Positions 16,627-25,182 of a DNA stretch of 41,909 bases are shown here, piece by piece. The stretch comes from Anaerolineae bacterium (GTDB lineage: Bacteria; Chloroflexota; Anaerolineae; Aggregatilineales; Phototrophicaceae), in the NCBI GenBank assembly GCA_022824565.1, contig JAJDZQ010000081.1:1-41909 (forward strand), written 5' to 3'. Position numbers and translations under genes: made by a program. Every line of letters starts with the position of its first letter. Position 1 is the first letter of the stretch. Below the pieces are notes generated by a model, which worked only from the letters and a program-made list of their open reading frames with translations, did not search any database and was not told the origin of the DNA.

Positions 16627-17499
16627 CTAGTTGGCGTCGGCATTGCCCAACTGCTCGATCATCGCCAGGTCTTTCTGCAGTGTGCGCGCGCGCCAAGCAA
16701 AGCTGCCCAGCAGCGCCGCCAATATCAGCAAGCTGACTGCTAAGCCCAAGCCCAGATAGAGCGAATTGTCGGGCGTGATAAAGAAGCCCAGCAACATGTT
16801 TCGCCAGGCATCGGCCAGCGAGGCCAGATCGCCTGGAGGACCTTCTCGCAGCGCAATGTAGCTGTCGTTGCCGAAGAGGCTGCCAGCCACCTGCGCCGTT
16901 TCGTTTTGGAAGACCAGCCAGTCGCCGCCAGGCAGCTCGAAAGCGCCAGCCGCTTCCAGGTCGTCCAGTCGCAGTTGAGTCAATTGCTGCAGCGCGCTGT
17001 CTAGCTCGGGCTCGGCTGTATCCAGCATTTCGTCGGCTTGCGCAATAGCCAGCATCAACGTGCGAGAAGTTGCTTCGCTTTCCAGGAAGGTGATGACGAT
17101 GAAGCGGTCGCCGGCTTGTCGCGCCAATTGCGAGGCGCTGCGCTCGGCATCGATGTCATACGCGCGCACCTGCCAGGTGCCATCCGCCAGGTTGACCTTG
17201 CCGCTGTAGACAGGCGCAGCAAGGTTTGCCAAACCCAGCCAGCCAGCTAGGTCGGCAGCTGCGGCCGCTTGGGCATCCGCGCCCGCTGTCATCGTCACGC
17301 GGATGGTCGCCGCTGCCGAGGGCTGGTGAAATTGCGCCACGCCAGCCACGCTCTGGTTTTGCCAGCCGACCAAGATCGGCACATTGAAGTCGGCCGACTG
17401 AAAATAAGGCATTTCGGCCTGGGCGCTCGTCCAGCCCGCCAATGCCAGCGCCAGCAGCGCCAGCAGGATTGTCGTCGTTCGCTTCGCTCTGCGCATCAT
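16627..17499 (-). CDS. Uncharacterised exported protein anchored by a C-terminal helix, last gene of the ccm run
   Basis: 290 residues from ATG 17499. A signal peptide (RTTTILLALLALALAGWTSAQA) is followed by about 210 residues of extracytoplasmic sequence, then a membrane helix (SLYLGLGLAVSLLILAALLGSF) near residue 255 and a short cytoplasmic tail. No cysteine, haem motif or recognised domain is seen. Its start overlaps the ccmC stop (ATGA), so it is translationally coupled to the haem-export genes, and it may be an accessory factor of cytochrome c assembly or simply share the operon. Function unknown; the coupling and topology are seen, the role is inferred. Confidence 0.75.
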   Translation of the reverse strand: MMRRAKRTTTILLALLALALAGWTSAQAEMPYFQSADFNVPILVGWQNQSVAGVAQFHQPSAAATIRVTMTAGADAQAAAAADLAGWLGLANLAAPVYSGKVNLADGTWQVRAYDIDAERSASQLARQAGDRFIVITFLESEATSRTLMLAIAQADEMLDTAEPELDSALQQLTQLRLDDLEAAGAFELPGGDWLVFQNETAQVAGSLFGNDSYIALREGPPGDLASLADAWRNMLLGFFITPDNSLYLGLGLAVSLLILAALLGSFAWRARTLQKDLAMIEQLGNADAN

Positions 17500-18236
17500 C
17501 CACCCAGCAGTTCCAGTTTCAGCGCATCGACAGCTTCTTGGCGCAGCGCCAGCCGATAGCGGTGCCACATCAGGGTGATGGGCATCAGTGTTAGCCAGAG
17601 TATCAGGCTGGGCAGCAGCGCCAGCACCACGCCGCTGGTCGCCTCGAATGTGCCTTGCGCGTTTTGTGGGCTTGCGCCGATGATGACCGGGTGGATGGTA
17701 TCGGGCACGATGCGGATGATGAACAAGGTCAGCAGCACGCTGACAAAGGCGAAGATGCCATAAACCGACATCAAGCTGCGCCGCCGCTGCCTATTCTCTA
17801 TGCCTGCGCGGAGCATCAGATAAGCCGCATAGGTCAGGCACATCACCGCCGCCGAGGTCAGGCGTGGATCCCAGGTCCACCAGGTATTCCAGATCGGTCG
17901 CGCCCAGATCGCGCCTGTCAGCAGGTTGATCAGCGCGAATGCCAAACCGACTTCGACACCAGCCTGCGCGATGCGATCCCAGTCTGCATTGCCGCGCCAA
18001 AGATAGAGTAGGCCGCCCAGCACAGTCGCGCCAAACGCCGTGAATGCGCCGAAAAATGACGGCATGTGAATGTAGAATATGCGCTGCACCTGCCCCTGCT
18101 GGATGTCTGTGCCGGCGACAAACAGCCCCAAAACCAGTGTGCCGGCGAATCCCAGCGCGGTCAGGAGCGTCAGCGCGCGCAGCAATCGCGGTTGTGGGCT
18201 GGCTGTTGTTGGCGGGTCTATCCCGCGTTGTGTCAT
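17496..18236 (-). CDS. ccmC: Haem exporter subunit CcmC (CcsA-family, WWD protein)
   Basis: 246 residues with six predicted membrane helices and the haem-handling WWD-type motif WNTWWTWDPRLTSAAVM. In System I, CcmC with CcmA, B and D loads haem onto CcmE at the outer face of the membrane. The order ccmA-ccmB-ccmC supports the assignment over CcsA. The histidines that flank the WWD segment in the family appear as FFYIHMPS-like FYIHM and TIHPVI. The gap to ccmB is 51 bases, the largest within the ccm block. Confidence 0.93.
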   Translation of the reverse strand: MTQRGIDPPTTASPQPRLLRALTLLTALGFAGTLVLGLFVAGTDIQQGQVQRIFYIHMPSFFGAFTAFGATVLGGLLYLWRGNADWDRIAQAGVEVGLAFALINLLTGAIWARPIWNTWWTWDPRLTSAAVMCLTYAAYLMLRAGIENRQRRRSLMSVYGIFAFVSVLLTLFIIRIVPDTIHPVIIGASPQNAQGTFEATSGVVLALLPSLILWLTLMPITLMWHRYRLALRQEAVDALKLELLGG

Positions 18237-18287
18237 GATTGTTCGCCTAAACCTAAATGGGCTGCGTAGAATTGTAGTAGCGCCACC

Positions 18288-18965
18288 TCATTCTTCAAGC
18301 ACGAATCTATACAGCAGCAAGCACAAGACCAGGTAGATGACGGTGATGGCAGCCAGCAACTGCAGCCAGACTTGCCACTCGCTTTGTGGCGCGCCGCCGA
18401 TGATGCCTTTGGTTGCGCGCACCGCCGTCAGCAAAAAGGGCAGGCAGACCGGCAGCAACGCAATGGGCAGCAGCGCCTCTCGAGAGCGCGTCTGCACGAC
18501 CAGGGTAGCCAGCAGGGTGCCGATGGCGCTGAAACCGAAGATGCCCACAACAGTCGTCAGCAGCGCCCAGCTATCCAGCAGATATACGCCATACAGCGCC
18601 GTCATCAGCGGCAGCAGCACCAGCGCGACCAGCAGCGTGAACAAGCAGTTGCCCAAGAGCTTGCCAACGAATATCGCCGCGCGAGACACCGGCGCCAGCA
18701 GCAGCGCGTCCAGGCTGCCTTGGTCGTGCTCCAACGACAGGCTGCGATTGAAGCCCAGCAGACTCGCGAAAATCAGGCTCACCCACAGAACGCCGCTGAT
18801 GGCTTCTTCGCGAGCGCTCTTGTCCAGCTCCAGCGCAAAGCTGAAAACCAGCACGCTCAACAAGGCAAAGAGCGACATCGCGCTGACCAGTTCCCGCGAG
18901 CGCCATTCTGCCCGCAAGTCTTTGCTGACGATGGCGCGCACGGCGCTTATAAAAGGGGTCTTCAT
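18288..18965 (-). CDS. ccmB: Haem exporter membrane subunit CcmB
   Basis: 225 residues with six hydrophobic segments and the family opening KDLRAEWRSRELVSAM. LLLAPVSRAAIFVGKLLGN and LLALLVARSVL-type LPICL segments are characteristic of CcmB. It is the ABC membrane component paired with CcmA; the complex couples ATP hydrolysis to release of haem-loaded CcmE from CcmC. Its ATG overlaps the ccmA stop by four bases, as expected for an obligate pair. Confidence 0.93.
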   Translation of the reverse strand: MKTPFISAVRAIVSKDLRAEWRSRELVSAMSLFALLSVLVFSFALELDKSAREEAISGVLWVSLIFASLLGFNRSLSLEHDQGSLDALLLAPVSRAAIFVGKLLGNCLFTLLVALVLLPLMTALYGVYLLDSWALLTTVVGIFGFSAIGTLLATLVVQTRSREALLPIALLPVCLPFLLTAVRATKGIIGGAPQSEWQVWLQLLAAITVIYLVLCLLLYRFVLEE

Positions 18966-19672
18966 GCGCTAGCGGTCGCTTGTCGATAGCGGTCGGCGAG
19001 ATCACCAGTGACTTGCCCGGCATAGACCAGCGCTCCACCGCCGAGAATCAGAGCGCGGTTGGCATGGGCGGGCTTTCGTTCCAGTTGATGCGTGCTCATG
19101 ATGATGGTGCAACCGCTTTTTGACGCAGCCGCCAGCAGCTCATCCAGCAGGGCACAGCCGGCGCTGTCCAAGCCCGTATAGGGTTCGTCAAGCAAGAGCA
19201 GGTCGGGCCGATGCAAAAGGGCGCGCGCCAGGCTGAGCCGTTGCTGCATCCCCCGCGAGAATCCGCGCACCAGTCCATCGGCGCGTCCAGCCAAACCCAC
19301 TTGCCCCAGCAAGTCGTCGCGGCGGCGCATCCGCTCGGCCGGCGGCATATTGTAGAGCGCGGCGAAGAAGTCCAAATTCTCGCGTGCCGTCAAGTTCTCA
19401 TAAAGAAGCGGACGATGCGCCAGCAAACCGATTTGCGCGCGCACAGCCTGCGCCTCTTCGGGCAGCGACCAGCCACCGATGCGAATGACCCCGCTGCTCG
19501 CTCGGCTCAAGCCACACAGCAGACGCAACAGGGTCGATTTTCCGCTGCCATTCGCGCCCAGCAACAGCACAAATTCCCCGCGCTGCACAAGAAAATCCAG
19601 CCCGCGCAAAACCGGCCGCCAACCGAAATGCTTGCTCAAGCCCTGGACTTCTATCAGCCCGCGCCTGTTCAT
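18962..19672 (-). CDS. ccmA: Cytochrome c maturation ATPase CcmA
   Basis: 236 residues of a single ABC nucleotide-binding domain: Walker A GANGSGKST at 39-47, signature GFSRGMQQRLSLARAL near 136-151 (the LSGGQ-type motif reads FSRGM, a usual CcmA form), Walker B LLLLDEP at 157-163, and the H-loop STHQLE. It powers the CcmAB-CcmC haem transfer complex on the cytoplasmic side. The start overlaps the end of the cytochrome hybrid lipoprotein gene (ATGA) and the stop overlaps ccmB. Confidence 0.94.
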   Translation of the reverse strand: MNRRGLIEVQGLSKHFGWRPVLRGLDFLVQRGEFVLLLGANGSGKSTLLRLLCGLSRASSGVIRIGGWSLPEEAQAVRAQIGLLAHRPLLYENLTARENLDFFAALYNMPPAERMRRRDDLLGQVGLAGRADGLVRGFSRGMQQRLSLARALLHRPDLLLLDEPYTGLDSAGCALLDELLAAASKSGCTIIMSTHQLERKPAHANRALILGGGALVYAGQVTGDLADRYRQATASA

Positions 19673-21321
19673 GCCGGCTTATCCTGAAGAACAGACAGCC
19701 GTGCCAGGAGCTCGCGCCGCCGCTGCTGGTAGAGGTCGTGATTGATGCGCCCCTGGTCGTGTTCGCGCTCCAACTGCGCAAGTTCCCGCGTCAGATTGTC
19801 CAGTTCGGCGCTTGGAGCCGGGGAGCGCTGCCTCGCGATCGCCAGCCAGCCAGCCAATGCCAAGGCAACTGCCGCAACCATGAGCATGGGCATCAGCGCC
19901 TCGCTGGTGATGACCTGCGCATCATCGCTGCTGGTGGCGAAAGGGTCGCCTGTGATTGAGAAGCCAAGCGCGGGGTCGCCTGGCATCGTCAGCTGTCCAC
20001 TATATTGACGCATTGCGCCCGCTTCGGCCAGCTCGAACGCGCCGTCAATGCGCAGCGAGCGCGGCACTGTCAAACGCACATCGGCAGCCAGCAGGTTGTT
20101 GAAGTCTTGTACAAATTCCAGCGCGCCAGCATAAGGCAGAAAGTACGCCAGGCTGATTTCGTGCCGCTCGCCGGGTGGCACGGGCAGTGTGTCAATCAGC
20201 GAATTCGGCAAGCCTGCCAGGTCCTCGATTACGACATAACGATGCGTGTCGGGGTCTTGCAGCCATGCTGCGCCCTGTGGCAGCTGCACAAGCAAGCTGG
20301 CTTCGCGCCCATCATCAAAGCCACGTCCGCTGGTATAGATGCGGTCGGACTCGTTGCGGAAGCCGATAACTTGCTCGATGACCAGCCCAGCGCCCCGCTC
20401 TTCCAGCCGCGCTGCAGCGACGCGCAGGTCAATCTGCGCAATGCTGATGACGCGTGGGTCGCTGGTGGCAGCATAGATGTGCAACATATGTTCATCAGCC
20501 AAAGCCCCGACGGGCAGTCGCAAGCTGAAAAGACGCCCATCGTAGGCCGCGCCCAGGGCATAACTGAGGTCGTCTGCGCGCCGCACCTGCTCGAAGCGAA
20601 ATCGACCATCGGCATCTATGGCGCTTTCTGCCGCGCTGTATCCCCGCTCGGGACTGCCAACTCGCAGCTGTACGATGGTATCGCGGGGTACAAGACCGCC
20701 CGCCGTGCCATGCCGCACCGTGCCCGTAATCGTCACAGTTGGCGCTTGCAGGCTTTGCGCGCGCAAATAGGCCGCTATCGCCGCGAATTCCTCGTCCGCA
20801 AGCGCCCCTGCCAAACCCAGCTGCCGCCCAAAAGCCACATCGCTGTAGACCGGCGGGATCGCCCCTGGCGCAGCGCAATCCACGCACAGTCGCTTCCACA
20901 GCGCCTCTCCCTGCGCCAGCAACGCATCGTCATAGCGCAAGGTGTAGGCATAGAGCGCCACATCCCAGCGCTGTGCCTCGCTCAAGGCATCTTGCCAGGG
21001 CGGCATCAGGTTTTCGAGCTTGCCGACTGTGATGATATTGAAGAACTCAAGCGGCGATGCGACCGCAACAAGCGCCTGGTTGGTCAAGTCGAGTGGCTGG
21101 TCGACGCTGCCCGCCACCACCAACGATCCTTTGCCATCGCCACTCGCGCCATGACAATCTGTACAATGCTCGGCGAAGAGCCGCGCGCCATTGCCAATAT
21201 CTGGCTGCCAACTGCGCTGCGCGGTTTCGGGCGGCAGGGTGGCAGCGATTTCTGGCTCGCCACTCAGATTCGTGCAGGCAGCTAGGCAGCAAGCCAGCAG
21301 CAGCAACGCGCGCGCCATCAT
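19669..21321 (-). CDS. Hybrid lipoprotein: cytochrome c domain, degenerate second haem site, beta domains and C-terminal anchor
   Basis: 550 residues. A lipoprotein signal ends at LAAC (C16). A cytochrome c domain has CTDCH at 53-57 with a possible Met ligand in LENLMPPW (M106). A second cytochrome-like stretch has CVDCA at 146-150, so the axial histidine is replaced by alanine; the surrounding helices (ALWKRLC..., FAAIAAYLRAQ) still look cytochrome-like. Residues ~195-470 are beta-rich with carboxypeptidase-regulatory-like features, then a membrane helix (~480-500) and a charged coiled-coil/SHOCT-like tail (about 507-550). It lies between a CcmI-like anchor and ccmA with four-base overlaps on both sides. 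It may be a haem-handover or electron-transfer accessory; that role is inference. Confidence 0.85.
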   Translation of the reverse strand: MMARALLLLACCLAACTNLSGEPEIAATLPPETAQRSWQPDIGNGARLFAEHCTDCHGASGDGKGSLVVAGSVDQPLDLTNQALVAVASPLEFFNIITVGKLENLMPPWQDALSEAQRWDVALYAYTLRYDDALLAQGEALWKRLCVDCAAPGAIPPVYSDVAFGRQLGLAGALADEEFAAIAAYLRAQSLQAPTVTITGTVRHGTAGGLVPRDTIVQLRVGSPERGYSAAESAIDADGRFRFEQVRRADDLSYALGAAYDGRLFSLRLPVGALADEHMLHIYAATSDPRVISIAQIDLRVAAARLEERGAGLVIEQVIGFRNESDRIYTSGRGFDDGREASLLVQLPQGAAWLQDPDTHRYVVIEDLAGLPNSLIDTLPVPPGERHEISLAYFLPYAGALEFVQDFNNLLAADVRLTVPRSLRIDGAFELAEAGAMRQYSGQLTMPGDPALGFSITGDPFATSSDDAQVITSEALMPMLMVAAVALALAGWLAIARQRSPAPSAELDNLTRELAQLEREHDQGRINHDLYQQRRRELLARLSVLQDKPA

Positions 21322-21608
21322 GCGTCGTTCGTCTTTGTCTGCTCGTCGATCTGCCGCAGCAGTTCAATCCCGCGCCGCGCCCAGGCTTCGCGTTCATCAT
21401 GATAGCTGTGCGCATCCAGCTTGCCCGTGGCGAAGTCTTCGTCCAGATCACGGATGTTGATCAGCACCCGTTGATAATTCGTGTCCAGGTTGCGCTGCGA
21501 GCTGCGCAGTGCGCCAGTTGATTCTGGCTGTCGCAGCAGGGGATAGGCCACGATAATCAGCGCGAGCCCTGTCAAGAGCAGCGCGCCCAGCAGTCCAGCC
21601 AGGCTCAT
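21318..21608 (-). CDS. CcmI-like small membrane anchor
   Basis: 96 residues: one N-terminal membrane helix (LAGLLGALLLTGLALIIVAYPLL) followed by a charged cytoplasmic helical region with LINIRDLDEDFATGKLDAHSYHDE. This layout matches the N-terminal part of CcmI and related c-type cytochrome biogenesis anchors, which lack the long TPR domain here. CcmI helps deliver apocytochrome to the CcmFH lyase. The gene is coupled on both sides: its start overlaps the thioredoxin stop and its stop overlaps the hybrid lipoprotein start, each by four bases. The CcmI assignment rests mainly on position and topology. Confidence 0.7.
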   Translation of the reverse strand: MSLAGLLGALLLTGLALIIVAYPLLRQPESTGALRSSQRNLDTNYQRVLINIRDLDEDFATGKLDAHSYHDEREAWARRGIELLRQIDEQTKTNDA

Positions 21609-22159
21609 GTCGCCTCCGCCAGCAGCGACTGGATTTTGTCGCTTATCCTGTCATAACGGATGCTGCCGATATAGACCTGGCGCACTTGTCCACGCCGGTC
21701 GATCAAAAAACTTTCTGGCGGCGCTTCGACGCGATACAGCCGGGCAATGCGCTGCTCGGTATCTTCGCCATTGGCATAGCCGATTCCCAGCTCGTCAATG
21801 AAGGCTTGGGCTTTGGCGGGAGAACTTTCCAGCATGTTCACGCCGATTACGCGCAGTCCATTGCTAGCGAAGTCTTCGTGCAGCGCTTGCAGGTCGGGCG
21901 CTTCGGCGCGGCAGGGTGGGCACCAACTCGCCCAGAAGTTGAGCAGCACGACTTGTCCGCGCAGTCCGCTCAGCCGCAAGGTCTCGCCATTGAATAGCTG
22001 CAATGGAAAGTCGGGCGCAGGTCCGCTGGCGGGGCGGCCACGATTGCGTTCTGCCAGTTGCGCGCCCAGGATGAGCGTCGCCACAATGACAGCGAGCAGC
22101 AGCGCCGGGCAGCCCCAACGCGCGGCGATTCGTGGTATGGCTCGCTCGTTTCCCGTCAT
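21605..22159 (-). CDS. Membrane-anchored thioredoxin of the TlpA/ResA/CcmG type
   Basis: 184 residues with an N-terminal membrane anchor (about 18-36) and a thioredoxin domain facing outward. The redox motif is WASWCPPC with C80 and C83, and PPESFLIDRRGQV contains the cis-proline-side loop. In System I the equivalent CcmG/DsbE reduces the CxxCH cysteines of apocytochromes before haem ligation. It follows ccmH by six bases and overlaps the CcmI-like gene by four, consistent with that role. Confidence 0.9.
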   Translation of the reverse strand: MTGNERAIPRIAARWGCPALLLAVIVATLILGAQLAERNRGRPASGPAPDFPLQLFNGETLRLSGLRGQVVLLNFWASWCPPCRAEAPDLQALHEDFASNGLRVIGVNMLESSPAKAQAFIDELGIGYANGEDTEQRIARLYRVEAPPESFLIDRRGQVRQVYIGSIRYDRISDKIQSLLAEAT

Positions 22160-22165
22160 GGCAGA

Positions 22166-22621
22166 TCAACGCCGCGCCCGCACATCGGCTTCCAAGCGCT
22201 GGCGATACGTTGCTTCGCGATGTTCGTGGTCGGCGGATGCGGCAGCCTGCGTCTCACCGGCGGCAAAGCGGCGAAAAGTCAGCGCGCCGACTGCCAATGC
22301 CAGCGCGGTGGCCAGCAGCGGCAGCACGATCGTCATGGCGCGCAACAGTGGGTCGACCGGCACGCCGACGACATGATCGCCAAAGCGCACCACGAAGCTG
22401 TCGATGATGGCTTGTTCAGTTTTGCCAGCCGCAAGCTGTGCGCGTATCTCTTCTTTCCATTCCTGGCAGGCGATTGTCAAACATTCATCCAGCGGGATAT
22501 TCTCGCAGACTGGGCAGTACATGCGCTGCGCCACCTGGTTGACGGCATTGTCCGATGCCTGGGCAGATGCCAATCCCGCGCAGAGCAGCAGCAACCCCAA
22601 ACTCGCCAGCAAACGTTTCAT
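22166..22621 (-). CDS. ccmH: Cytochrome c maturation protein CcmH
   Basis: 151 residues from ATG 22621, which overlaps the ccmF stop (ATGA); the frame is open 22 codons further upstream inside ccmF. A signal peptide (KRLLASLGLLLLCAGLASAQA) precedes the CcmH domain with the redox motif MYCPVCENIPLDEC and SFVVRFGDHV. A membrane helix (about 90-110) and a charged tail follow. CcmH resolves or reduces the apocytochrome haem-site disulfide with CcmG and works with CcmF. Two further cysteines (C in LDEC and TIAC) close to the CxxC are typical of the family. Confidence 0.92.
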   Translation of the reverse strand: MKRLLASLGLLLLCAGLASAQASDNAVNQVAQRMYCPVCENIPLDECLTIACQEWKEEIRAQLAAGKTEQAIIDSFVVRFGDHVVGVPVDPLLRAMTIVLPLLATALALAVGALTFRRFAAGETQAAASADHEHREATYRQRLEADVRARR

Positions 22622-24645
22622 GCGCGCGTCACTTTCGGATAAGCGGCGATGGCTGTGCCCAATATCAGCAGCAAGCCTCCCCACCACACCAGATTCACCA
22701 GCGGATTAATATAGATTCGGAAGGTAGCGCGCTGGCGGTCGCCACGGATCAACAAGACATAAAAGTCATTTTCGAGTGTGCTGTGCGCGCCGGCGATGCT
22801 CATGGGCAGCTGCGGATATTCATCGATGCGCGGACGGATGCGCGCCACTTCGTCACCATGGCGCAGCACGACCAGCGAGGCGATATGCATAAGCCGCCCA
22901 TCGACCGCTTGCGCGCGCACGAAGTCTTCATACTGCAGCGCGTAATCCTGAATGACCACCGTTTCGCCGCGATCCAGTGTGTGCTGCACTTCGGTTTGGA
23001 AGATGGTGCTGCCGATGACGCCGATGCCGATGACCGTCACGCCCAGGTGCACCATATAACCGCCATAGCGTCGCTGATTGCGTCCGAAGAGCGCCACAAA
23101 TGCGCGCAGGGGATTTTCGCCCAGTGTACGCCGCCGCGCCGCCACACCGCGCATGATCTCGCAGAGCCCAACAATCGCCGCAAACAGGACGACTCCATAT
23201 CCCAGCGCCGCCACCAGCAGGTCTGTGCCGCCGATTGTCAATCCCAGCACGCCCAGCGCAGTCAGCAGCAGGGGGATACGCAGCATCCCGCCCAGCCGCG
23301 CGGCAGTCATGCCACCCCAGGCTGCGAGTGGCGCCACGCCCATCAAGATGTACATGGCAACGAACAGCGGCACGACATAGAACTCGAAAGTCTGCGCGCC
23401 GATGGTTATTTCTTTGCCCAGAAACAATTCTGATGTGATTGGCAAGCCGAAGCTGCCCCAGAATATCGCCACGAAGAGCGCGATGAAGATGACATTGTTG
23501 AGCACAAAGAGCGACTCGCGGCTTAACAGAGAAGCGAATTGCCGCTCGTCTCGCAGCGCGCCACCCCGCCAGCGCCAAGCCAGCAGCGCCAGCGCCAACA
23601 GGGTCATCGCCGCCCAAAATGCCAGCATGGGGAAACCGACCTCGCTGCGAGCGAAACTGTGCACGCTGTCGATGACGCCGCTGCGGGTGGCGAATGTGCC
23701 GAACATCACTGCCGAAAATGCCGCGATGACCAGCAGCATATTCCACAACTTCAACATGCCCCGCTTTTCCTGGATCATCACGCTGTGAATGAAGGCCGTG
23801 CCCACCAGCCAAGGCAAGAACGCCGCATTTTCGACCGGGTCCCAGCCCCAATAGCCACCCCAGCCCAGCACATCGTATGCCCAGCGCCCACCCAAAATCA
23901 GCCCCAGACTCAAGAAGAGCCAGGCGATCAAGGTCCAGCGCCGCGTCGCGCGGATCCAGCTATTGGACAGATCGCCACTGGCCAGCGCGGCGAGAGCAAA
24001 GGCGAAAGGAATCGTGAAGCCTACAAAGCCCAAATAGAGCATGGGCGGGTGGATGACCATGCCGAAGTGCCGCAGCAAGGGATTCATGCCCTCTGCGCCA
24101 GCCCGCAAGTTGGCTTCGGTCGGCGGCACAGCCCGCGGCGGGATCAGCGCGCTGGAGACGACCTGCTGCTCCACAGGCGCGTCAACCAAGATCCACCAGC
24201 GCTCGAATGGATTTTCGATGAAGAGCGACAGACACAGGAAGAATGCCAGCGAAGCCATCATGATGGGAATGCAAAAGGGCATCAGCCGTCTTTCGCCCCG
24301 CCAATTTAGACCGATCGCCCCACAGATGAAGCAGCTCATCAGCAGCGACCAAAAGAGCAGCGAGCCTCTCTGCGCGCCCCAAAGCGCCGTGAAGCGATAA
24401 AGTGGCGGCGTGCCAGGATCGGTAACCTGATAGACATAACTAAGCTGATACTGCTCGGTCAACAGGGCGACAACCAAGGCGCCGGTCGCCAGCAGCAGGG
24501 CGGGGCAGGTCAACAGCGCGGCATTGCGTCCGCTTTGCAGCCAGCGTCGCTCGCCAGTGCGGGCGCTATACAGGCAAGCGGCTATGGCATAAAGCGCGCC
24601 AGCCAAAGCCAATGTCAGGGCTGCCAGTCCCAGCTCGGCCAGCAT
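22618..24645 (-). CDS. ccmF: Cytochrome c haem lyase subunit CcmF
   Basis: 675 residues with about 15 membrane helices, the usual size for CcmF. The WWD haem-handling segment reads GWGGYWGWDPVENAAFLPWL; conserved PLLRHFGMVIHPPMLYLGFVG and GFVSLLSRE-type segments are also present. It accepts haem from holo-CcmE and ligates it to the CxxCH cysteines of apocytochromes with CcmH. Its ATG shares a base with the ccmE stop (TGATG), and its stop overlaps the ccmH start. Confidence 0.96.
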   Translation of the reverse strand: MLAELGLAALTLALAGALYAIAACLYSARTGERRWLQSGRNAALLTCPALLLATGALVVALLTEQYQLSYVYQVTDPGTPPLYRFTALWGAQRGSLLFWSLLMSCFICGAIGLNWRGERRLMPFCIPIMMASLAFFLCLSLFIENPFERWWILVDAPVEQQVVSSALIPPRAVPPTEANLRAGAEGMNPLLRHFGMVIHPPMLYLGFVGFTIPFAFALAALASGDLSNSWIRATRRWTLIAWLFLSLGLILGGRWAYDVLGWGGYWGWDPVENAAFLPWLVGTAFIHSVMIQEKRGMLKLWNMLLVIAAFSAVMFGTFATRSGVIDSVHSFARSEVGFPMLAFWAAMTLLALALLAWRWRGGALRDERQFASLLSRESLFVLNNVIFIALFVAIFWGSFGLPITSELFLGKEITIGAQTFEFYVVPLFVAMYILMGVAPLAAWGGMTAARLGGMLRIPLLLTALGVLGLTIGGTDLLVAALGYGVVLFAAIVGLCEIMRGVAARRRTLGENPLRAFVALFGRNQRRYGGYMVHLGVTVIGIGVIGSTIFQTEVQHTLDRGETVVIQDYALQYEDFVRAQAVDGRLMHIASLVVLRHGDEVARIRPRIDEYPQLPMSIAGAHSTLENDFYVLLIRGDRQRATFRIYINPLVNLVWWGGLLLILGTAIAAYPKVTRA

Positions 24646-25175
24646 CAGTTGTGTTCCGGGATTTGCCCCAGGGCTTCGGGCGGGCTGCTTTCTTCAAAGC
24701 GGCTCGGGCACTTCAGCAGCAGCTCGGTGGCATGGAAGAGGCCATCGCGTTCCAGAGCGCCAGTTAAGATGGCTTGCGCTTCGTGCTGCAGCAGGTCGGG
24801 GATGGCGGCGTCTTCGACGATGATTTTCATGCGCGGCGCATTGGCATCCCCCAGCGCATCGTGCAGCGCCTGCGCCAGGTCGTCATATTGGCTGGGGATG
24901 TGCACGATCTCGAAACGAATGATGGCATTTTCGCTGTCATAGTCGATGCTTTCGCCATCGACCGCGCCAGAAACCCGCAAGGTGCGTCCGCGATGCGCTG
25001 GGTCGTCCAAGACTTCAGCCACGGTGATGAAATAGCGCGCGCCTTGCAAGGTGCCCGAGACGAGCAGATAGAGCAGCGAAACCAGGATCACCACGCCAGC
25101 GGTGATGAATTGCACTCGCTGCGACCGCTTGCGTTTGAGCGGATGCTTTGGCTTTTCCCAGCCAACTTGCGACAT
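24645..25175 (-). CDS. ccmE: Haem chaperone CcmE, variant CxxxF haem site
   Basis: 176 residues from ATG 25175; the frame is open 19 codons earlier through the preceding intergenic gap. A membrane helix (about 23-41) leads into an OB-fold domain (VSGAVDGESIDYD, HEAQAILTGALERDGLFHATELLLKC). In E. coli CcmE haem is bound covalently by a histidine in HxxxY, and in the known variant by cysteine in CxxxY. Here the site reads C156-P-S-R-F160: the variant cysteine is present but the tyrosine iron ligand is phenylalanine (codon TTT). The protein should carry haem from CcmC to CcmF; the altered ligand is directly visible. Confidence 0.92.
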   Translation of the reverse strand: MSQVGWEKPKHPLKRKRSQRVQFITAGVVILVSLLYLLVSGTLQGARYFITVAEVLDDPAHRGRTLRVSGAVDGESIDYDSENAIIRFEIVHIPSQYDDLAQALHDALGDANAPRMKIIVEDAAIPDLLQHEAQAILTGALERDGLFHATELLLKCPSRFEESSPPEALGQIPEHN

Positions 25176-25182
25176 GGCCGCC

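Noticed and set aside
20005-21285. 426-codon plus-strand frame opposite the cytochrome hybrid
   Set aside because: Antisense shadow; the minus-strand frame has the lipobox and CxxCH and is coupled to both neighbours.
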